Source of the DNA: Ancylomarina longa
Lineage (GTDB): Bacteria; Bacteroidota; Bacteroidia; Bacteroidales; Marinifilaceae
Assembly: GCF_003996985.1 (NCBI RefSeq)
Contig: NZ_RJJX01000008.1
Span: 1 to 64,000, forward strand
Reading direction: 5' to 3'
Length of the DNA: 64,000 bases
The stretch's first letter is position 1, and the number at the start of each line of letters is the position of its first letter. Positions 17,920 through 26,832 of this stretch are shown piece by piece. A program made the translations under genes and the position numbers. The notes below the pieces were generated by a model. That model did not search any database. It saw only the letters and a list, made by a program, of their open reading frames with translations, and was not told the origin of the DNA.

Positions 17920-17950
17920 TTTTTTTTATATGCGAGAAGATGTAAATTTG
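17920..17950 (+). promoter_or_regulatory. Promoter for the MBL-fold hydrolase gene
   Basis: TAAATTTG at 17943-17950 is a perfect -7 element 22 bases before the start codon. A TTTT at 17920-17923 is at the expected -33 distance (19-base spacer). Confidence 0.5.
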
Positions 17951-17972
17951 GGCTACTAAAAATTGAACCTAT

Positions 17973-18623
17973 ATGATTACAATAGAGACTTTGGTGTTTA
18001 ATCACTGGCAGGAAAACACATATATCTTATACGATGAAACAAAGGAAGCAGTATTAATTGATTGTGGTGTTTTTTTCGAGGAAGAAGGCAAAAAATTGGT
18101 TGACTTTGTGGAGAAAAATGGGCTGAAATTGGTCAAACAATTAAATACGCACCTGCATATCGATCATGTTCTGGGTAATCAGTTTATGAAAGATCAGTTT
18201 GGATTGCTTACTTATGCCCATAAAGAGGATGAGTTTTTGTTGGCCGAAGCTCCAAATTATGCTTTTAGATTAGGATTAGAGAATGTGGTAGAACCACCTA
18301 ATTTGGGTGGTTTTATAGAGGAAGGAGATACTATTAAATTCGGTAATTCAGATTTAAAGGTTTTACATGTTCCCGGTCATTCCCCCGGTCATGTCGTGTT
18401 TTACAACGAAGCGCAAAAATTTTTAATTGCAGGTGATGTATTGTTTCGCGAAAGCATTGGTCGGACGGATTTGCCCTATGGAAATTACGAACAATTAATC
18501 GAGGGTATTAAGAGTAAGCTTTTGGTACTGGATGATGAGGTGGTGGTTTATCCCGGTCATGGAAGTTCTACAAGTATTGGTCACGAACGCCGTAATAATG
18601 TGTTTTTGAAAGGATTGAGCTGA
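17973..18623 (+). CDS. Metallo-beta-lactamase-fold hydrolase (glyoxalase II-like)
   Basis: The 216-residue protein carries the dinuclear metal site of the fold: THLHIDHVLGN (HxHxDH), HVPGHSPGHV, the GDVLFRESIGRTDLP block and YPGHGSSTSIGHE near the end. This matches the short glyoxalase II-like group, which hydrolyses thioesters such as S-D-lactoylglutathione or, in organisms without glutathione, related thiols. It lacks the C-terminal helical substrate domain of classic GloB, so the substrate remains open. It is monocistronic with its own promoter and terminator. Confidence 0.93.
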   Translation: MITIETLVFNHWQENTYILYDETKEAVLIDCGVFFEEEGKKLVDFVEKNGLKLVKQLNTHLHIDHVLGNQFMKDQFGLLTYAHKEDEFLLAEAPNYAFRLGLENVVEPPNLGGFIEEGDTIKFGNSDLKVLHVPGHSPGHVVFYNEAQKFLIAGDVLFRESIGRTDLPYGNYEQLIEGIKSKLLVLDDEVVVYPGHGSSTSIGHERRNNVFLKGLS

Positions 18624-18641
18624 AAATTTTCCTATACAGAC

Positions 18642-18670
18642 AACCTCTTCGATTCGAAGAGGTTTTTTTA
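18642..18670 (+). terminator. Terminator of the MBL-fold hydrolase gene
   Basis: AACCTCTTCG pairs perfectly with CGAAGAGGTT around an ATT loop, followed by seven Ts, 19 bases after the stop codon. Confidence 0.92.
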
Positions 18671-18880
18671 TGGTGTAACTGTACTGGAAAATCGATGAAA
18701 GTGTGATAAAAATCATGTTTGTATTGTCTTGTAAAGCAATTTGTTAAGGTGCTTTATTTTGTGTTTCAGTAATGTTGAAAAACAGAGGAAATTCATGATT
18801 ACTCCTCCCGAAATCTTAAATCTTTTGCTACTTTTACACTCACAAATTTTTATAAACAACATTTAATACTAAACAACGAT

Positions 18881-21772
18881 ATGGCAAGCGAAAAGTTTGT
18901 TTCCCGTCACATTGGTCCTCGTCAAGGCGATCTTAAGACCATGTTGGAAACTGTTGGTGCTCCTTCATTGGATGCCCTGATTGAAGAAACAATCCCTTCG
19001 GATATTCGTCTCAAAAAATCTTTGGATTTACCTAAAGCATTGTCTGAATACGAATATTTTTCGAAAATAAAAGGAATTGCTGCTAAGAATAAATTGTTCC
19101 GAACTTTTATTGGGCAAGGTTATTACGATACCATTACTCCAGCTGTAATACAGCGAAATGTATTGGAAAGTCCGGGATGGTATACCCCTTATACTCCCTA
19201 TCAAGCTGAGGTTTCGCAAGGTAGATTGGAAGCATTGCTAAATTTCCAAACCATTGTATTGGATTTAACTAAAATGGAACTGGCAAACTGTTCTCTTTTA
19301 GATGAAGCTACTGCTGCTGGCGAAGCAATGAATATGATGCAGGGCTTACGTTCCCGTGCTAAGAAAAAAACTGGTGCAAATCAGTTTTTTGTAGACAAAA
19401 ATATTTTTGCACAAACACTTGATGTATTAAATACTCGTTCGGTTCCCCGTGGAATTGAATTGATTGTTGGAGATTATAAAACTTTTGAGTTTACCGATCA
19501 GGTTTTTGGCGCAATCGTGCAATATCCTGCTGCAAATGGTAGCGTGGAAGATTATACTGATTTTGTAGAGCGTGCACATGCTGCTGAATCATTGGTTGCT
19601 GTTGCTGCGGATTTAATGAGTTTGGTGCTTTTAACTCCTCCGGGAGAATGGGGTGCTGATATTGTTTTGGGAACTACCCAGCGTTTTGGTGTTCCAATGG
19701 GTTATGGTGGTCCGCATGCTGCTTATTTGGCTTGTCGTGAAGCATATAAGAGAAATATTCCTGGTCGTATTATCGGTGTAACTAAAGATGCACAAGGAAA
19801 TGTTGCTTTGAGAATGGCTTTGCAAACCCGCGAACAGCATATCAAACGTGAACGTGCTACTTCAAATATTTGTACCGCTCAGGCTTTATTAGCTTCAATG
19901 GCTGGCTTCTATGGTGTGTATCATGGTGCCGAAGGTTTAAAGAGAATCGCAGGTCATATTCATGCTGCTGCCGGGAAATTATCAGAAGGATTAAAGGCTT
20001 TGGATTATCAACAAACTATTGAAAACTATTTCGATACATTGGAAGTAATTCTTCCGAATGGTGTTGCAGTAGAGGATATCAGAAATGCTGCACTTGAGGC
20101 TGAATTAAACTTCCGCTATATTAATGATACAACTATTGGTATTTCTACTGATGAGAAAATCAGTGAAAATGAAATAAATACAATTTTAAATATTTTTGCT
20201 AAAGCAGCTGGTAAAGCTGAAGTTGCAGAATCAGAGGTAGAGGAGAAAATTTATTTCAATCAGCAATTTGCAAGAGTAAGCAAATTCTTAACACTTGACG
20301 TATTTAAGCGTTATCGTTCGGAAACTGCAATGATGCGATATATCAAGAATCTTGAGAAAAAAGATATTGGTTTAAATACTTCTATGGTTTCTTTGGGTTC
20401 TTGCACTATGAAACTGAATGCTGCAGTTGAGATGTTACCTATCAGCTGGCCAGAATTTAGTGCTATTCACCCATTTGTTCCTGTTGATCAGGCTCAAGGG
20501 TATCAGGAATTGATTACTGAACTAGAGCAATGGCTTTCGGTTATCACCGGATTTTCGGGTTGTACATTACAACCAAATTCTGGTGCTGCTGGTGAATATA
20601 CTGGTTTGATGGTAATCAGACAGTATCATATTTCACGTGGAGATACTCACAGAAATATCGTTTTGATTCCTGCTTCTGCTCACGGTACTAATCCTGCATC
20701 TGTTGCAATGGCTGGATTGGATGTTGTTGTGGTAGCTTGCGATGATAAAGGGAATGTAAATCTTGAAGATCTTAAAGCCAAGGTGGAGAAACACAAAGAT
20801 AATTTGTGTGCCTACATGATTACTTATCCATCTACACACGGTGTTTTCGAGTCTGGAATTAAAGGAATGATGGATTTGATTCATGAAAATGGTGGTCAGG
20901 TTTATATGGATGGTGCAAATATGAATGCTCAGGTTGGGTTAACAAATCCTGGAACTATTGGTGCTGATGTTTGCCATCTAAATCTTCATAAAACATTTGC
21001 AATTCCTCATGGAGGAGGAGGACCTGGTGTTGGGCCAATTTGTGTGGCAGAACATTTGGTACAGTTCTTACCATCACACAAAGTTGTGAAAACGGGTGGA
21101 GAGAATTCAATTTCTGCAGTTGCAGCAGCTCCATACGGATCGGCTAGTGTATTGCCAATCACCTATGGATATATTGCAATGTTAGGTGCTGAAGGTTTAG
21201 AAGAAGTTACTAAAATGGCAATAATGAATGCGAATTATTTGGCATCATCATTCCAAAAAATGGGCTTTAAAATTCTTTATACCGGCGAAAAAGGTCGCGT
21301 TGGTCACGAGATGATATTTGATTGTCGTGAGTTTAGCAAGACTGCTGGAATTATCGATACAGATATTGCTAAGCGTTTAATGGATTATGGATTTCATGCA
21401 CCTACTTTATCGTTCCCAGTTCATGGAACCCTAATGGTAGAGCCAACTGAAAGTGAGCCATTGGAAGAATTGGATCGTTTTATCGAGGCATTGGCAAAAA
21501 TCAACGAGGAGATGAAGGAGATTGAAGATGGCATTGCTGATGCATTGGATAATGTATTGAAAAATGCACCGCATACGCATATGGTAATGACAGCCGATGA
21601 ATGGAATCATAGTTATAGTCGTAAAAAAGCTGTATATCCATTGAACTGGGTTGCTGACAATAAATTTTGGCCAACCATAAGTAGAGTGGATGATGCCTAC
21701 GGAGATCGTAATTTAATGTGTTCATGTGCAGCATTAGAAGCTTACGTAGAAGAACATTGCGATTGCGATTAA
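18881..21772 (+). CDS. gcvP: Glycine dehydrogenase (decarboxylating), P-protein
   Basis: The 963-residue single-chain P-protein of the glycine cleavage system decarboxylates glycine and passes the aminomethyl group to lipoylated H-protein (EC 1.4.4.2). The N-terminal half starts with the typical FVSRHIGP and contains LLDEATAAGEAM. The C-terminal half has the PLP-binding Lys704 in LNLHKTFAIPHGGGGPG, two residues from the E. coli position, and the SAHGTNPASVAMAG block. The tail ends with clustered Cys residues, common in Bacteroidota homologues. The T- and H-protein genes are not in the window. A 257-base upstream gap holds no clear riboswitch; I looked for the glycine aptamer pair and did not find it. 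Confidence 0.97.
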   Translation: MASEKFVSRHIGPRQGDLKTMLETVGAPSLDALIEETIPSDIRLKKSLDLPKALSEYEYFSKIKGIAAKNKLFRTFIGQGYYDTITPAVIQRNVLESPGWYTPYTPYQAEVSQGRLEALLNFQTIVLDLTKMELANCSLLDEATAAGEAMNMMQGLRSRAKKKTGANQFFVDKNIFAQTLDVLNTRSVPRGIELIVGDYKTFEFTDQVFGAIVQYPAANGSVEDYTDFVERAHAAESLVAVAADLMSLVLLTPPGEWGADIVLGTTQRFGVPMGYGGPHAAYLACREAYKRNIPGRIIGVTKDAQGNVALRMALQTREQHIKRERATSNICTAQALLASMAGFYGVYHGAEGLKRIAGHIHAAAGKLSEGLKALDYQQTIENYFDTLEVILPNGVAVEDIRNAALEAELNFRYINDTTIGISTDEKISENEINTILNIFAKAAGKAEVAESEVEEKIYFNQQFARVSKFLTLDVFKRYRSETAMMRYIKNLEKKDIGLNTSMVSLGSCTMKLNAAVEMLPISWPEFSAIHPFVPVDQAQGYQELITELEQWLSVITGFSGCTLQPNSGAAGEYTGLMVIRQYHISRGDTHRNIVLIPASAHGTNPASVAMAGLDVVVVACDDKGNVNLEDLKAKVEKHKDNLCAYMITYPSTHGVFESGIKGMMDLIHENGGQVYMDGANMNAQVGLTNPGTIGADVCHLNLHKTFAIPHGGGGPGVGPICVAEHLVQFLPSHKVVKTGGENSISAVAAAPYGSASVLPITYGYIAMLGAEGLEEVTKMAIMNANYLASSFQKMGFKILYTGEKGRVGHEMIFDCREFSKTAGIIDTDIAKRLMDYGFHAPTLSFPVHGTLMVEPTESEPLEELDRFIEALAKINEEMKEIEDGIADALDNVLKNAPHTHMVMTADEWNHSYSRKKAVYPLNWVADNKFWPTISRVDDAYGDRNLMCSCAALEAYVEEHCDCD

Positions 21773-21792
21773 TTGCAGAATCATAGACACAA

Positions 21793-21824
21793 AAAAGGAG
21801 GCTGCCCCTGCCTCCTTTTAATGT
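21793..21824 (+). terminator. Terminator after gcvP (probably bidirectional)
   Basis: AAAAGGAGGC and GCCTCCTTTT form a perfect 10-bp stem around TGCCCCT. The plus-strand T tail is short, while the minus strand has a longer T run, so it may act in both directions. Confidence 0.75.
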
Positions 21825-22011
21825 TCTATTACTAACCCTAAAATTTAACTATGAAATTAATGAATTGAAAAATCAAATCCATTAAATCTACATTATCTTA
21901 CGATTGAGGTTCAAAAAGGTTGTGTGAAAAATGAAAATTGATGGATATTCTTTCAATGTAATTTTCATAAGAAAGACCTGATCTCTTTTATTTCAAGCCT
22001 TACAAAAGGAA

Positions 22012-22055
22012 GAAAAAAAATCAGAAAAAAAATAAAAAAATATTTTTTTCTGATC
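22012..22055 (-). terminator. AT-rich terminator of the PASTA-rluD-ddl operon
   Basis: On the minus strand ATCAGAAAAAAA and TTTTTTTCTGAT flank a short AT loop, followed by an eight-T run. It lies about 60 bases beyond the ddl stop. The rest of the 344-base gcvP-ddl gap (21825-22011) shows only an AT-rich stretch with CTATTACTAACCC, without an open frame or promoter I can support. Confidence 0.6.
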
Positions 22056-22116
22056 TGGAGTAAGTTTCAATTGCTCAGTAGTTTAAGCTTCCTTAAATAT
22101 TTCCTTATTTGATTTT

Positions 22117-23088
22117 TCAGAATTCATTTTCAATTACTAAACTTAGGATATCTTTTAATTCCCGATTCATTGCTGCAATTTGTTTTGGAATAAAACTATT
22201 GACTGTCATACCTGGGATGGTATTCGCTTCCAAGACAAAAATTTCTTCATTCTCAATCATGTAATCCACCCGAACGATTCCTTTACATTTTAAAGCATCA
22301 TAAATTTCTGAAGAAAGGTTCTGGATGCGAAGACTTAATTCGTTTGATATTCTCGCAGGAGTAATTTCATCCGCCATATTAGGGTCGTATTTGGCTTCAT
22401 AATCAAAGAATTCCTTTTTGGGGAGTACTTCAGTAACTGGGAAAATAAGATTTTCTTTTTTAGTTTTTAGTAATCCACAGGTAAATTCCAAACCATCAAT
22501 AAAGGCTTCGATGATTACTTCATTACCTTCTTTAAATGCTTTGGAAATTGCTTCTTCTAAATCTTCTGTCTTTTTTACTTTAGAAATTCCAAAACTAGAA
22601 CCATCAGCATTCGGTTTTACAAAACAGGGCATTCCTAATTTATCTGATATGGCGGAAATTGAAAAAGTCTTGCCTTTCTTTAATAGAATCGATTCAGCAA
22701 CTCGATATCCCAAAGATTTCAAATAAGTATTACATGCATGTTTGTTAAAGCTCAAAGCACTACTTAGTACATCGCAGGTGGAGTGTGGAATTTTTAAAAG
22801 TTGTAAGTACCCTTGCAGAATCCCATTTTCGCCAGGGGTGCCGTGGATCGCTATATAGGCAAAATCAAATTTGACGCTTTGATTGTTTATGTTGAAACTG
22901 AAGTCGTTTCGATCAATAGGATAGGATTGTTGTTCCAGTTGTACATGCCAATTCAATCCTCTCAATTCAACAAGATAAGCTTCATAGATCTCTTTGTCGA
23001 GAGTGTTTAATATATGGTTCGCAGTTTGTCGCGAGATCTCAAATTCAGCCGAGTCACCACCGGCAATAACAGCAATTTTCCGTTTCAT
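22117..23088 (-). CDS. ddl: D-alanine--D-alanine ligase
   Basis: Ddl makes the D-Ala-D-Ala dipeptide of peptidoglycan (EC 6.3.2.4). The 323-residue protein has the ATP-grasp plan: an N-terminal Rossmann-like domain with IAGGDSAEFEIS, the substrate-gating AIHGTPGENGILQGYL loop, LPCF-type lysine strand (GMPCFVKPNADGSSFGI), the FEYEAKYDP-equivalent FFDYEAKYDPN, and the metal-binding end FVLEANTIPGMT. It is the last gene of a three-gene minus-strand operon (PASTA protein, rluD, ddl; spacers 10 and 11 bases). The murF-alr fusion elsewhere in this window uses and supplies the same D-alanine. Confidence 0.97.
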   Translation of the reverse strand: MKRKIAVIAGGDSAEFEISRQTANHILNTLDKEIYEAYLVELRGLNWHVQLEQQSYPIDRNDFSFNINNQSVKFDFAYIAIHGTPGENGILQGYLQLLKIPHSTCDVLSSALSFNKHACNTYLKSLGYRVAESILLKKGKTFSISAISDKLGMPCFVKPNADGSSFGISKVKKTEDLEEAISKAFKEGNEVIIEAFIDGLEFTCGLLKTKKENLIFPVTEVLPKKEFFDYEAKYDPNMADEITPARISNELSLRIQNLSSEIYDALKCKGIVRVDYMIENEEIFVLEANTIPGMTVNSFIPKQIAAMNRELKDILSLVIENEF

Positions 23089-23099
23089 TTGCGTCTTTA

Positions 23100-24158
23100 T
23101 TAATCTTCTCTATTTGATGTATATTCTCTCCACTTTTGAATTAAAGCAGCCATATCTTCAGGAATTTCAGAATCAAAAGAAACATATTTATCCGTTGCAG
23201 GATGAATAAATCCTAAAGTCTTGGCATGTAAAGCCTGTCGCGGGCATATTTTAAAACAGTTTTGAACAAACTGCTTGTATTTGGTGAAGGTAGTTCCCTT
23301 TAGGATTTGATTTCCACCATAATGTGCATCATTAAAAAGCGGATGACCAATATGCTTAAAATGAGCTCTGATTTGATGCGTGCGTCCTGTCTCTAAAACA
23401 CATTCAACCAAATTCACATATCCTAATCGTTCCAATACCCGATAGTGAGTTACAGCGTGTTTTCCATATTCACCATTAGGAAATACATCCATCACTTTTC
23501 TGTTTTTTAGATTTCGCCCAATATGTCCGGTGATAGTACCTTCATTTTCTTCCATATTTCCCCACACCAATGCCCGGTATTTTCTATCACTGGTTTTATT
23601 GAAAAATTGTAAGCCTAATTTCGTCTTTGCTTCTTCTGTTTTAGCAATTACCAAAATTCCGGATGTATCCTTATCAATACGGTGAACTAAACCCGGACGA
23701 GGATCTTGTGAATTAAATAAAGGAAGATCTTTTAGGTGATAAGCCAAGGCATTTATCAGTGTCCCGGAATAATGTCCATAGGATGGGTGAACCACCATAC
23801 CTGGATTTTTATTTACGATAAGAAATGCATCATCTTCGTATACGATATTCAAAGGAATATCTTCTGCGATAATTTCAATTTCTCGTGGTGGATAGCTTAG
23901 GACAATAGTTACAATATCGTTGGGTTTAACCTTGTAATTTCTTTTTGCTACTGAATTATTAACCAGAATATTACCGTTATCTGCTGCTTCTTGTATTTTG
24001 TTGCGTGAAGCATTTTGAATTCTGTCCACTAAAAATTTATCAATCCGAAGGGCTTTTTGTCCAGGATCAACCACAATACGAAAATGTTCGAATTGTTCTT
24101 GATTACTTTCGGAATCTTCATCTATATTATAGTTTTCTTCTGGTATTTGTGATGTCAT
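23100..24158 (-). CDS. rluD: RluA-family 23S rRNA pseudouridine synthase (RluD-like)
   Basis: The 352-residue protein has an N-terminal S4 RNA-binding domain (LRIDKFLVDRIQNASRNKIQ, about residues 37-95) and a pseudouridine synthase domain with the catalytic Asp162 in HRIDKDTSG. LVECVLETGRTHQIRAH and GHPLFNDAHYGG follow, as in RluD, which modifies helix 69 of 23S rRNA. A 25-residue acidic N-terminal extension precedes the S4 domain. It lies between a PASTA protein gene and ddl, an order I associate with Bacteroidota. Confidence 0.94.
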   Translation of the reverse strand: MTSQIPEENYNIDEDSESNQEQFEHFRIVVDPGQKALRIDKFLVDRIQNASRNKIQEAADNGNILVNNSVAKRNYKVKPNDIVTIVLSYPPREIEIIAEDIPLNIVYEDDAFLIVNKNPGMVVHPSYGHYSGTLINALAYHLKDLPLFNSQDPRPGLVHRIDKDTSGILVIAKTEEAKTKLGLQFFNKTSDRKYRALVWGNMEENEGTITGHIGRNLKNRKVMDVFPNGEYGKHAVTHYRVLERLGYVNLVECVLETGRTHQIRAHFKHIGHPLFNDAHYGGNQILKGTTFTKYKQFVQNCFKICPRQALHAKTLGFIHPATDKYVSFDSEIPEDMAALIQKWREYTSNRED

Positions 24159-24168
24159 TATCTTCTGT

Positions 24169-24996
24169 TTAGTAAAGCAAATTACTTAATCTCCTTTGGA
24201 GTAAAGAATCTGCAGTATGAATTTTTATGGAATCGCGAGTAAGCCAAATATTTATTGATGTGCCAGGGCGTAATTTAATTCTTTCGTTGTATAGGGGATT
24301 TTGCCTGTAAACTTTTGCTTGAATAGAGTCAAAGTGATTCATGACTGATTCATCAAATTGAATATTCCCAACATTCATATTCGAAAGAATTATTCCTTCA
24401 GTGGCTTGTGATTTATTTTTTCCAATCAGATTTGGGGCAATGATTCCTAGATTATCTCCTTTTCCGAGTACCAAATCGACAGTTGCTCCTTTGTCAATCA
24501 TTGTACCTGCAGCAATGGAATCGTTTTGATATTTCGCATAAAGTACCAGATTAAAATATTTATTCTCTTGATATTCTAATTTTCCTATTTTAAATCCATT
24601 GGTAACAAGTAGTTCATAAGCTTGGCGGAATGAATTGTCAATCAAGTTAGGGAAACGAACTTGCTCTGGTTGACCTGCGTTGATGGTTAAAAATAAATTA
24701 CGATTTCTTTTTACGATAGCTCCAGCGAGAGGACGTTGATCCATAATGGCTCCAGGCTCAAATTGGGGATTGTAGATGGAATCATAAATAGAATACCTTA
24801 AATGTTGATTTTGTATTGTGTCAATAGCGTTCTCAAAATGCATTCCGTATAAATCGGGAACAGTTAATTTTTCACCATGATGGGTATACCATTTTAAACT
24901 TGCAAGAGTAATCCATATCAAGGCGATTGTGATAAGAAAAGCAAGACTTAATTGAATTAGAAAAAGTTTGCTCTTAAGGAATTTTAATGAATTCAT
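24169..24996 (-). CDS. Membrane-anchored PASTA domain protein
   Basis: The 275-residue protein has one transmembrane anchor (about residues 11-35) followed by three PASTA-type repeats beginning VPDLYGMHFENAI, FPNLIDNSFRQAY and APNLIGKNKSQAT. In penicillin-binding proteins and Ser/Thr kinases such repeats sense cell-wall muropeptides or beta-lactams. Here no kinase or transpeptidase domain is attached, so it would be a stand-alone periplasmic sensor or scaffold. It is the first gene of the operon with rluD and ddl, which fits a cell-wall role. A TATTTTTG element on the minus strand at 25076-25083 may be its -7 box. Confidence 0.88.
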   Translation of the reverse strand: MNSLKFLKSKLFLIQLSLAFLITIALIWITLASLKWYTHHGEKLTVPDLYGMHFENAIDTIQNQHLRYSIYDSIYNPQFEPGAIMDQRPLAGAIVKRNRNLFLTINAGQPEQVRFPNLIDNSFRQAYELLVTNGFKIGKLEYQENKYFNLVLYAKYQNDSIAAGTMIDKGATVDLVLGKGDNLGIIAPNLIGKNKSQATEGIILSNMNVGNIQFDESVMNHFDSIQAKVYRQNPLYNERIKLRPGTSINIWLTRDSIKIHTADSLLQRRLSNLLY

Positions 24997-25146
24997 ATGA
25001 ATTATAAGATTATGTATTCTTTAACTGAATTACAATGAAAAGGAGTGTGAAATTTTACCGATTTATTGCTTTGTACAAAAATAACAGAGATTTTTAGATT
25101 TAAGAAAAATAAATCTACTGTGCGGAGAATTGTTATTTATAGGGTA

Positions 25147-25171
25147 CAAAAAAAGAGCTCCTTTGGAACTC
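25147..25171 (-). terminator. Second terminator-like hairpin downstream of rpmH
   Basis: On the minus strand GAGTTCC pairs with GGAGCTC (one mismatch) around AAA and runs into seven Ts. It lies about 40 bases past the main rpmH terminator and may act as a backup. Confidence 0.5.
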
Positions 25172-25205
25172 TGTCATTTGTCATTCAATTAATAAAAGTA
25201 ATAAA

Positions 25206-25240
25206 TACAAAAAAGTAAAGAATATTGATTCTTTACTTTT
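25206..25240 (-). terminator. Terminator of rpmH
   Basis: AAAAGTAAAGAAT and its exact complement form a 13-bp stem around a four-base loop, and the minus strand continues with a T run. It starts 24 bases after the rpmH stop. Confidence 0.9.
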
Positions 25241-25263
25241 CGTATATTGCTTACTTAAATGAA

Positions 25264-25422
25264 TTAAGCTTTGTGTCTGCGCTCGCTAGATACAGATAAT
25301 TTTTTTCTGCCTTTAGCTCTTCTGCGAGATAATACAGCTCTTCCACTAACAGAGGCCATTCTTTCTCTGAATCCGTGTTTGTTTCTTCTTTTTCTATTTG
25401 AAGGTTGAAATGTTCTTTTCAT
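25264..25422 (-). CDS. rpmH: 50S ribosomal protein L34
   Basis: Reading the minus strand from the ATG at 25422 gives 52 residues that start [19 protein letters not shown], continue [23 protein letters not shown] and end RRHKA. This is an unmistakable L34, a small basic protein of the large subunit. Conservation extends across the whole length. It has a well-matched promoter upstream and a strong terminator downstream. The usual neighbours rnpA and dnaA are not here; rsmG lies upstream on the same strand. Confidence 0.97.
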   Translation of the reverse strand: MKRTFQPSNRKRRNKHGFRERMASVSGRAVLSRRRAKGRKKLSVSSERRHKA

Positions 25423-25473
25423 CGCGAAAAATTTTTATCGAATAAAGTTATTATATGCGTTGATTTCGGATTG

Positions 25474-25503
25474 CAAAAATAAGGTTTTTTTTAATCTATC
25501 AAA
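25474..25503 (-). promoter_or_regulatory. Bacteroidota-type promoter for rpmH
   Basis: On the minus strand TTTG (25500-25503), an 18-base spacer and TATTTTTG (25474-25481) match the consensus. The start codon lies about 50 bases downstream. Confidence 0.6.
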
Positions 25504-25525
25504 AAAATAGAGAGAATTATTTTTA

Positions 25526-26146
25526 TTAAAGTTGCAGATGTACAACTTTTTTTGTTTCAAAGAATTCTTCGGAAAAGAATGTGGCACAAGGATAAATAGT
25601 AATTCTATTACTGTATTGAGCTACTTCATCTTCAAAATCTCCTCCTTTTAAATAGAGAATTCCATTCGGCAGACTATTATTATCCTTTGAACTGCTATTC
25701 TTTCGAACCATATTTACGAAACTTGGGAATGCTGTTACAGCACGACTAATAATAAAATCAAATTTATCTTTTACCTGCTGTACTCTAATTTGTTCTGCTT
25801 TTACATTTTTTAATTGTAGTGCCGCTGCAATTTCATTTACAACCTTTATTTTTTTTCCAATAGAGTCGATTAAATAGAATTCACAATCAGGAAAAAGGAT
25901 AGCCAAAGGAATGCCTGGAAAACCGCCTCCAGTGCCTACATCCATTATTTTAGAATTGGGTTTGAAATCAATTACTTTAGCAATGGCAAGGGAGTGAAGT
26001 ACATGGTGTTCATATAAAGAGTCAATATCCTTGCGTGAAATAACATTGATTTGATTGTTCCAAATTGTATATAACTCTTTTAGGCGGGAGAACTTTGCTT
26101 TTTGTTCCGCTTTTAGATTTGTGAAATATTTTTCTATGATTTCCAT
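25526..26146 (-). CDS. rsmG: 16S rRNA (guanine527-N7)-methyltransferase
   Basis: The 206-residue protein shows the GidB/RsmG pattern: N-terminal NQINVISRKDIDSLYEHHVLHSL, the SAM-binding loop MDVGTGGGFPGIPLAI (about residues 68-83) and the catalytic-site FIISRAVTAFPSFV. It methylates G527 of 16S rRNA, where loss gives low-level streptomycin resistance. It follows the sigma factor gene on the same strand after 66 bases and precedes rpmH. Confidence 0.96.
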   Translation of the reverse strand: MEIIEKYFTNLKAEQKAKFSRLKELYTIWNNQINVISRKDIDSLYEHHVLHSLAIAKVIDFKPNSKIMDVGTGGGFPGIPLAILFPDCEFYLIDSIGKKIKVVNEIAAALQLKNVKAEQIRVQQVKDKFDFIISRAVTAFPSFVNMVRKNSSSKDNNSLPNGILYLKGGDFEDEVAQYSNRITIYPCATFFSEEFFETKKVVHLQL

Positions 26147-26212
26147 GCCAAGATTGAATTAGAGCTGGCAAAGATAAAACTTAAATTTAGAATTAATATT
26201 TGAATGGAAATT

Positions 26213-26827
26213 CTACTTTTTTTTCTTGTCGATTTTAACTTCTGAGTCTTTCAAAGTGTTAAAAAGTAATTCGCGTGCTCTAAAAAGCTGGGCTTTAACT
26301 GTACCTATTGGGAGCTTTAGTTCCTGAGCAATTTCTTCGTAAGAGAATTCTTCGAAATATCTTAATTCTATTAATCTGCGATATCGGTCCTTTAACCGCC
26401 CTACTTCTTTCCGCATGATTTTAGCCTTCTGCTTTTTGATGAAATCTTGCTCCGGATTTAAAGTGTTGGATTCTAGAGTTATGCTTCTGTCATTTTGATT
26501 GTCATCTTTGCCATCAATCGATACGGTTGTACCTTTTTTCTTACGTAAAAAATCGATACAGTTGTTTGATGCAATTTTGAATAACCAAGTGCTGAATGCA
26601 TATTTAGGAGAATACTGTTTGATGTTGCGGAATGCTTTTCCAAAAGCCTCAAAAGTTAAGTCTTCAGCATCATTCTTGTTATTAACCATTTTTAATAACA
26701 TGAAATATATAGCATCCTTGTATCTTTTAAAAAGCTCTTCAAAAGACTTCTGATCACCATTAATTGCTGAAAGTACTAACCTGTAATCGTATTGAGCTTT
26801 CTCGGAGAGATTTGGATTTATTTCCAT
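26213..26827 (-). CDS. ECF-type RNA polymerase sigma factor
   Basis: The 204-residue protein has sigma region 2 (FKRYKDAIYFMLLKMV…DAEDLTFEAFGKAF…FSTWLFKIASNNCIDFLRKK, about residues 33-105) and region 4 (LKDRYRRLIELRYFEEFSYEEIA…PIGTVKAQLFRARELL, about 140-190), joined by a 30-residue linker without region 3. It ends in a lysine-rich tail. It starts five bases after the upstream glycosyltransferase gene ends. No anti-sigma gene with a FecR or zinc-binding domain lies beside it, so control must lie elsewhere or be transcriptional. Confidence 0.93.
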   Translation of the reverse strand: MEINPNLSEKAQYDYRLVLSAINGDQKSFEELFKRYKDAIYFMLLKMVNNKNDAEDLTFEAFGKAFRNIKQYSPKYAFSTWLFKIASNNCIDFLRKKKGTTVSIDGKDDNQNDRSITLESNTLNPEQDFIKKQKAKIMRKEVGRLKDRYRRLIELRYFEEFSYEEIAQELKLPIGTVKAQLFRARELLFNTLKDSEVKIDKKKK

Positions 26828-26832
26828 TCTGA

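Noticed and set aside
18671-18880. Glycine riboswitch in front of gcvP
   Set aside because: The gap is 210 bases and lacks the paired aptamer core and an expression-platform hairpin near the start codon.
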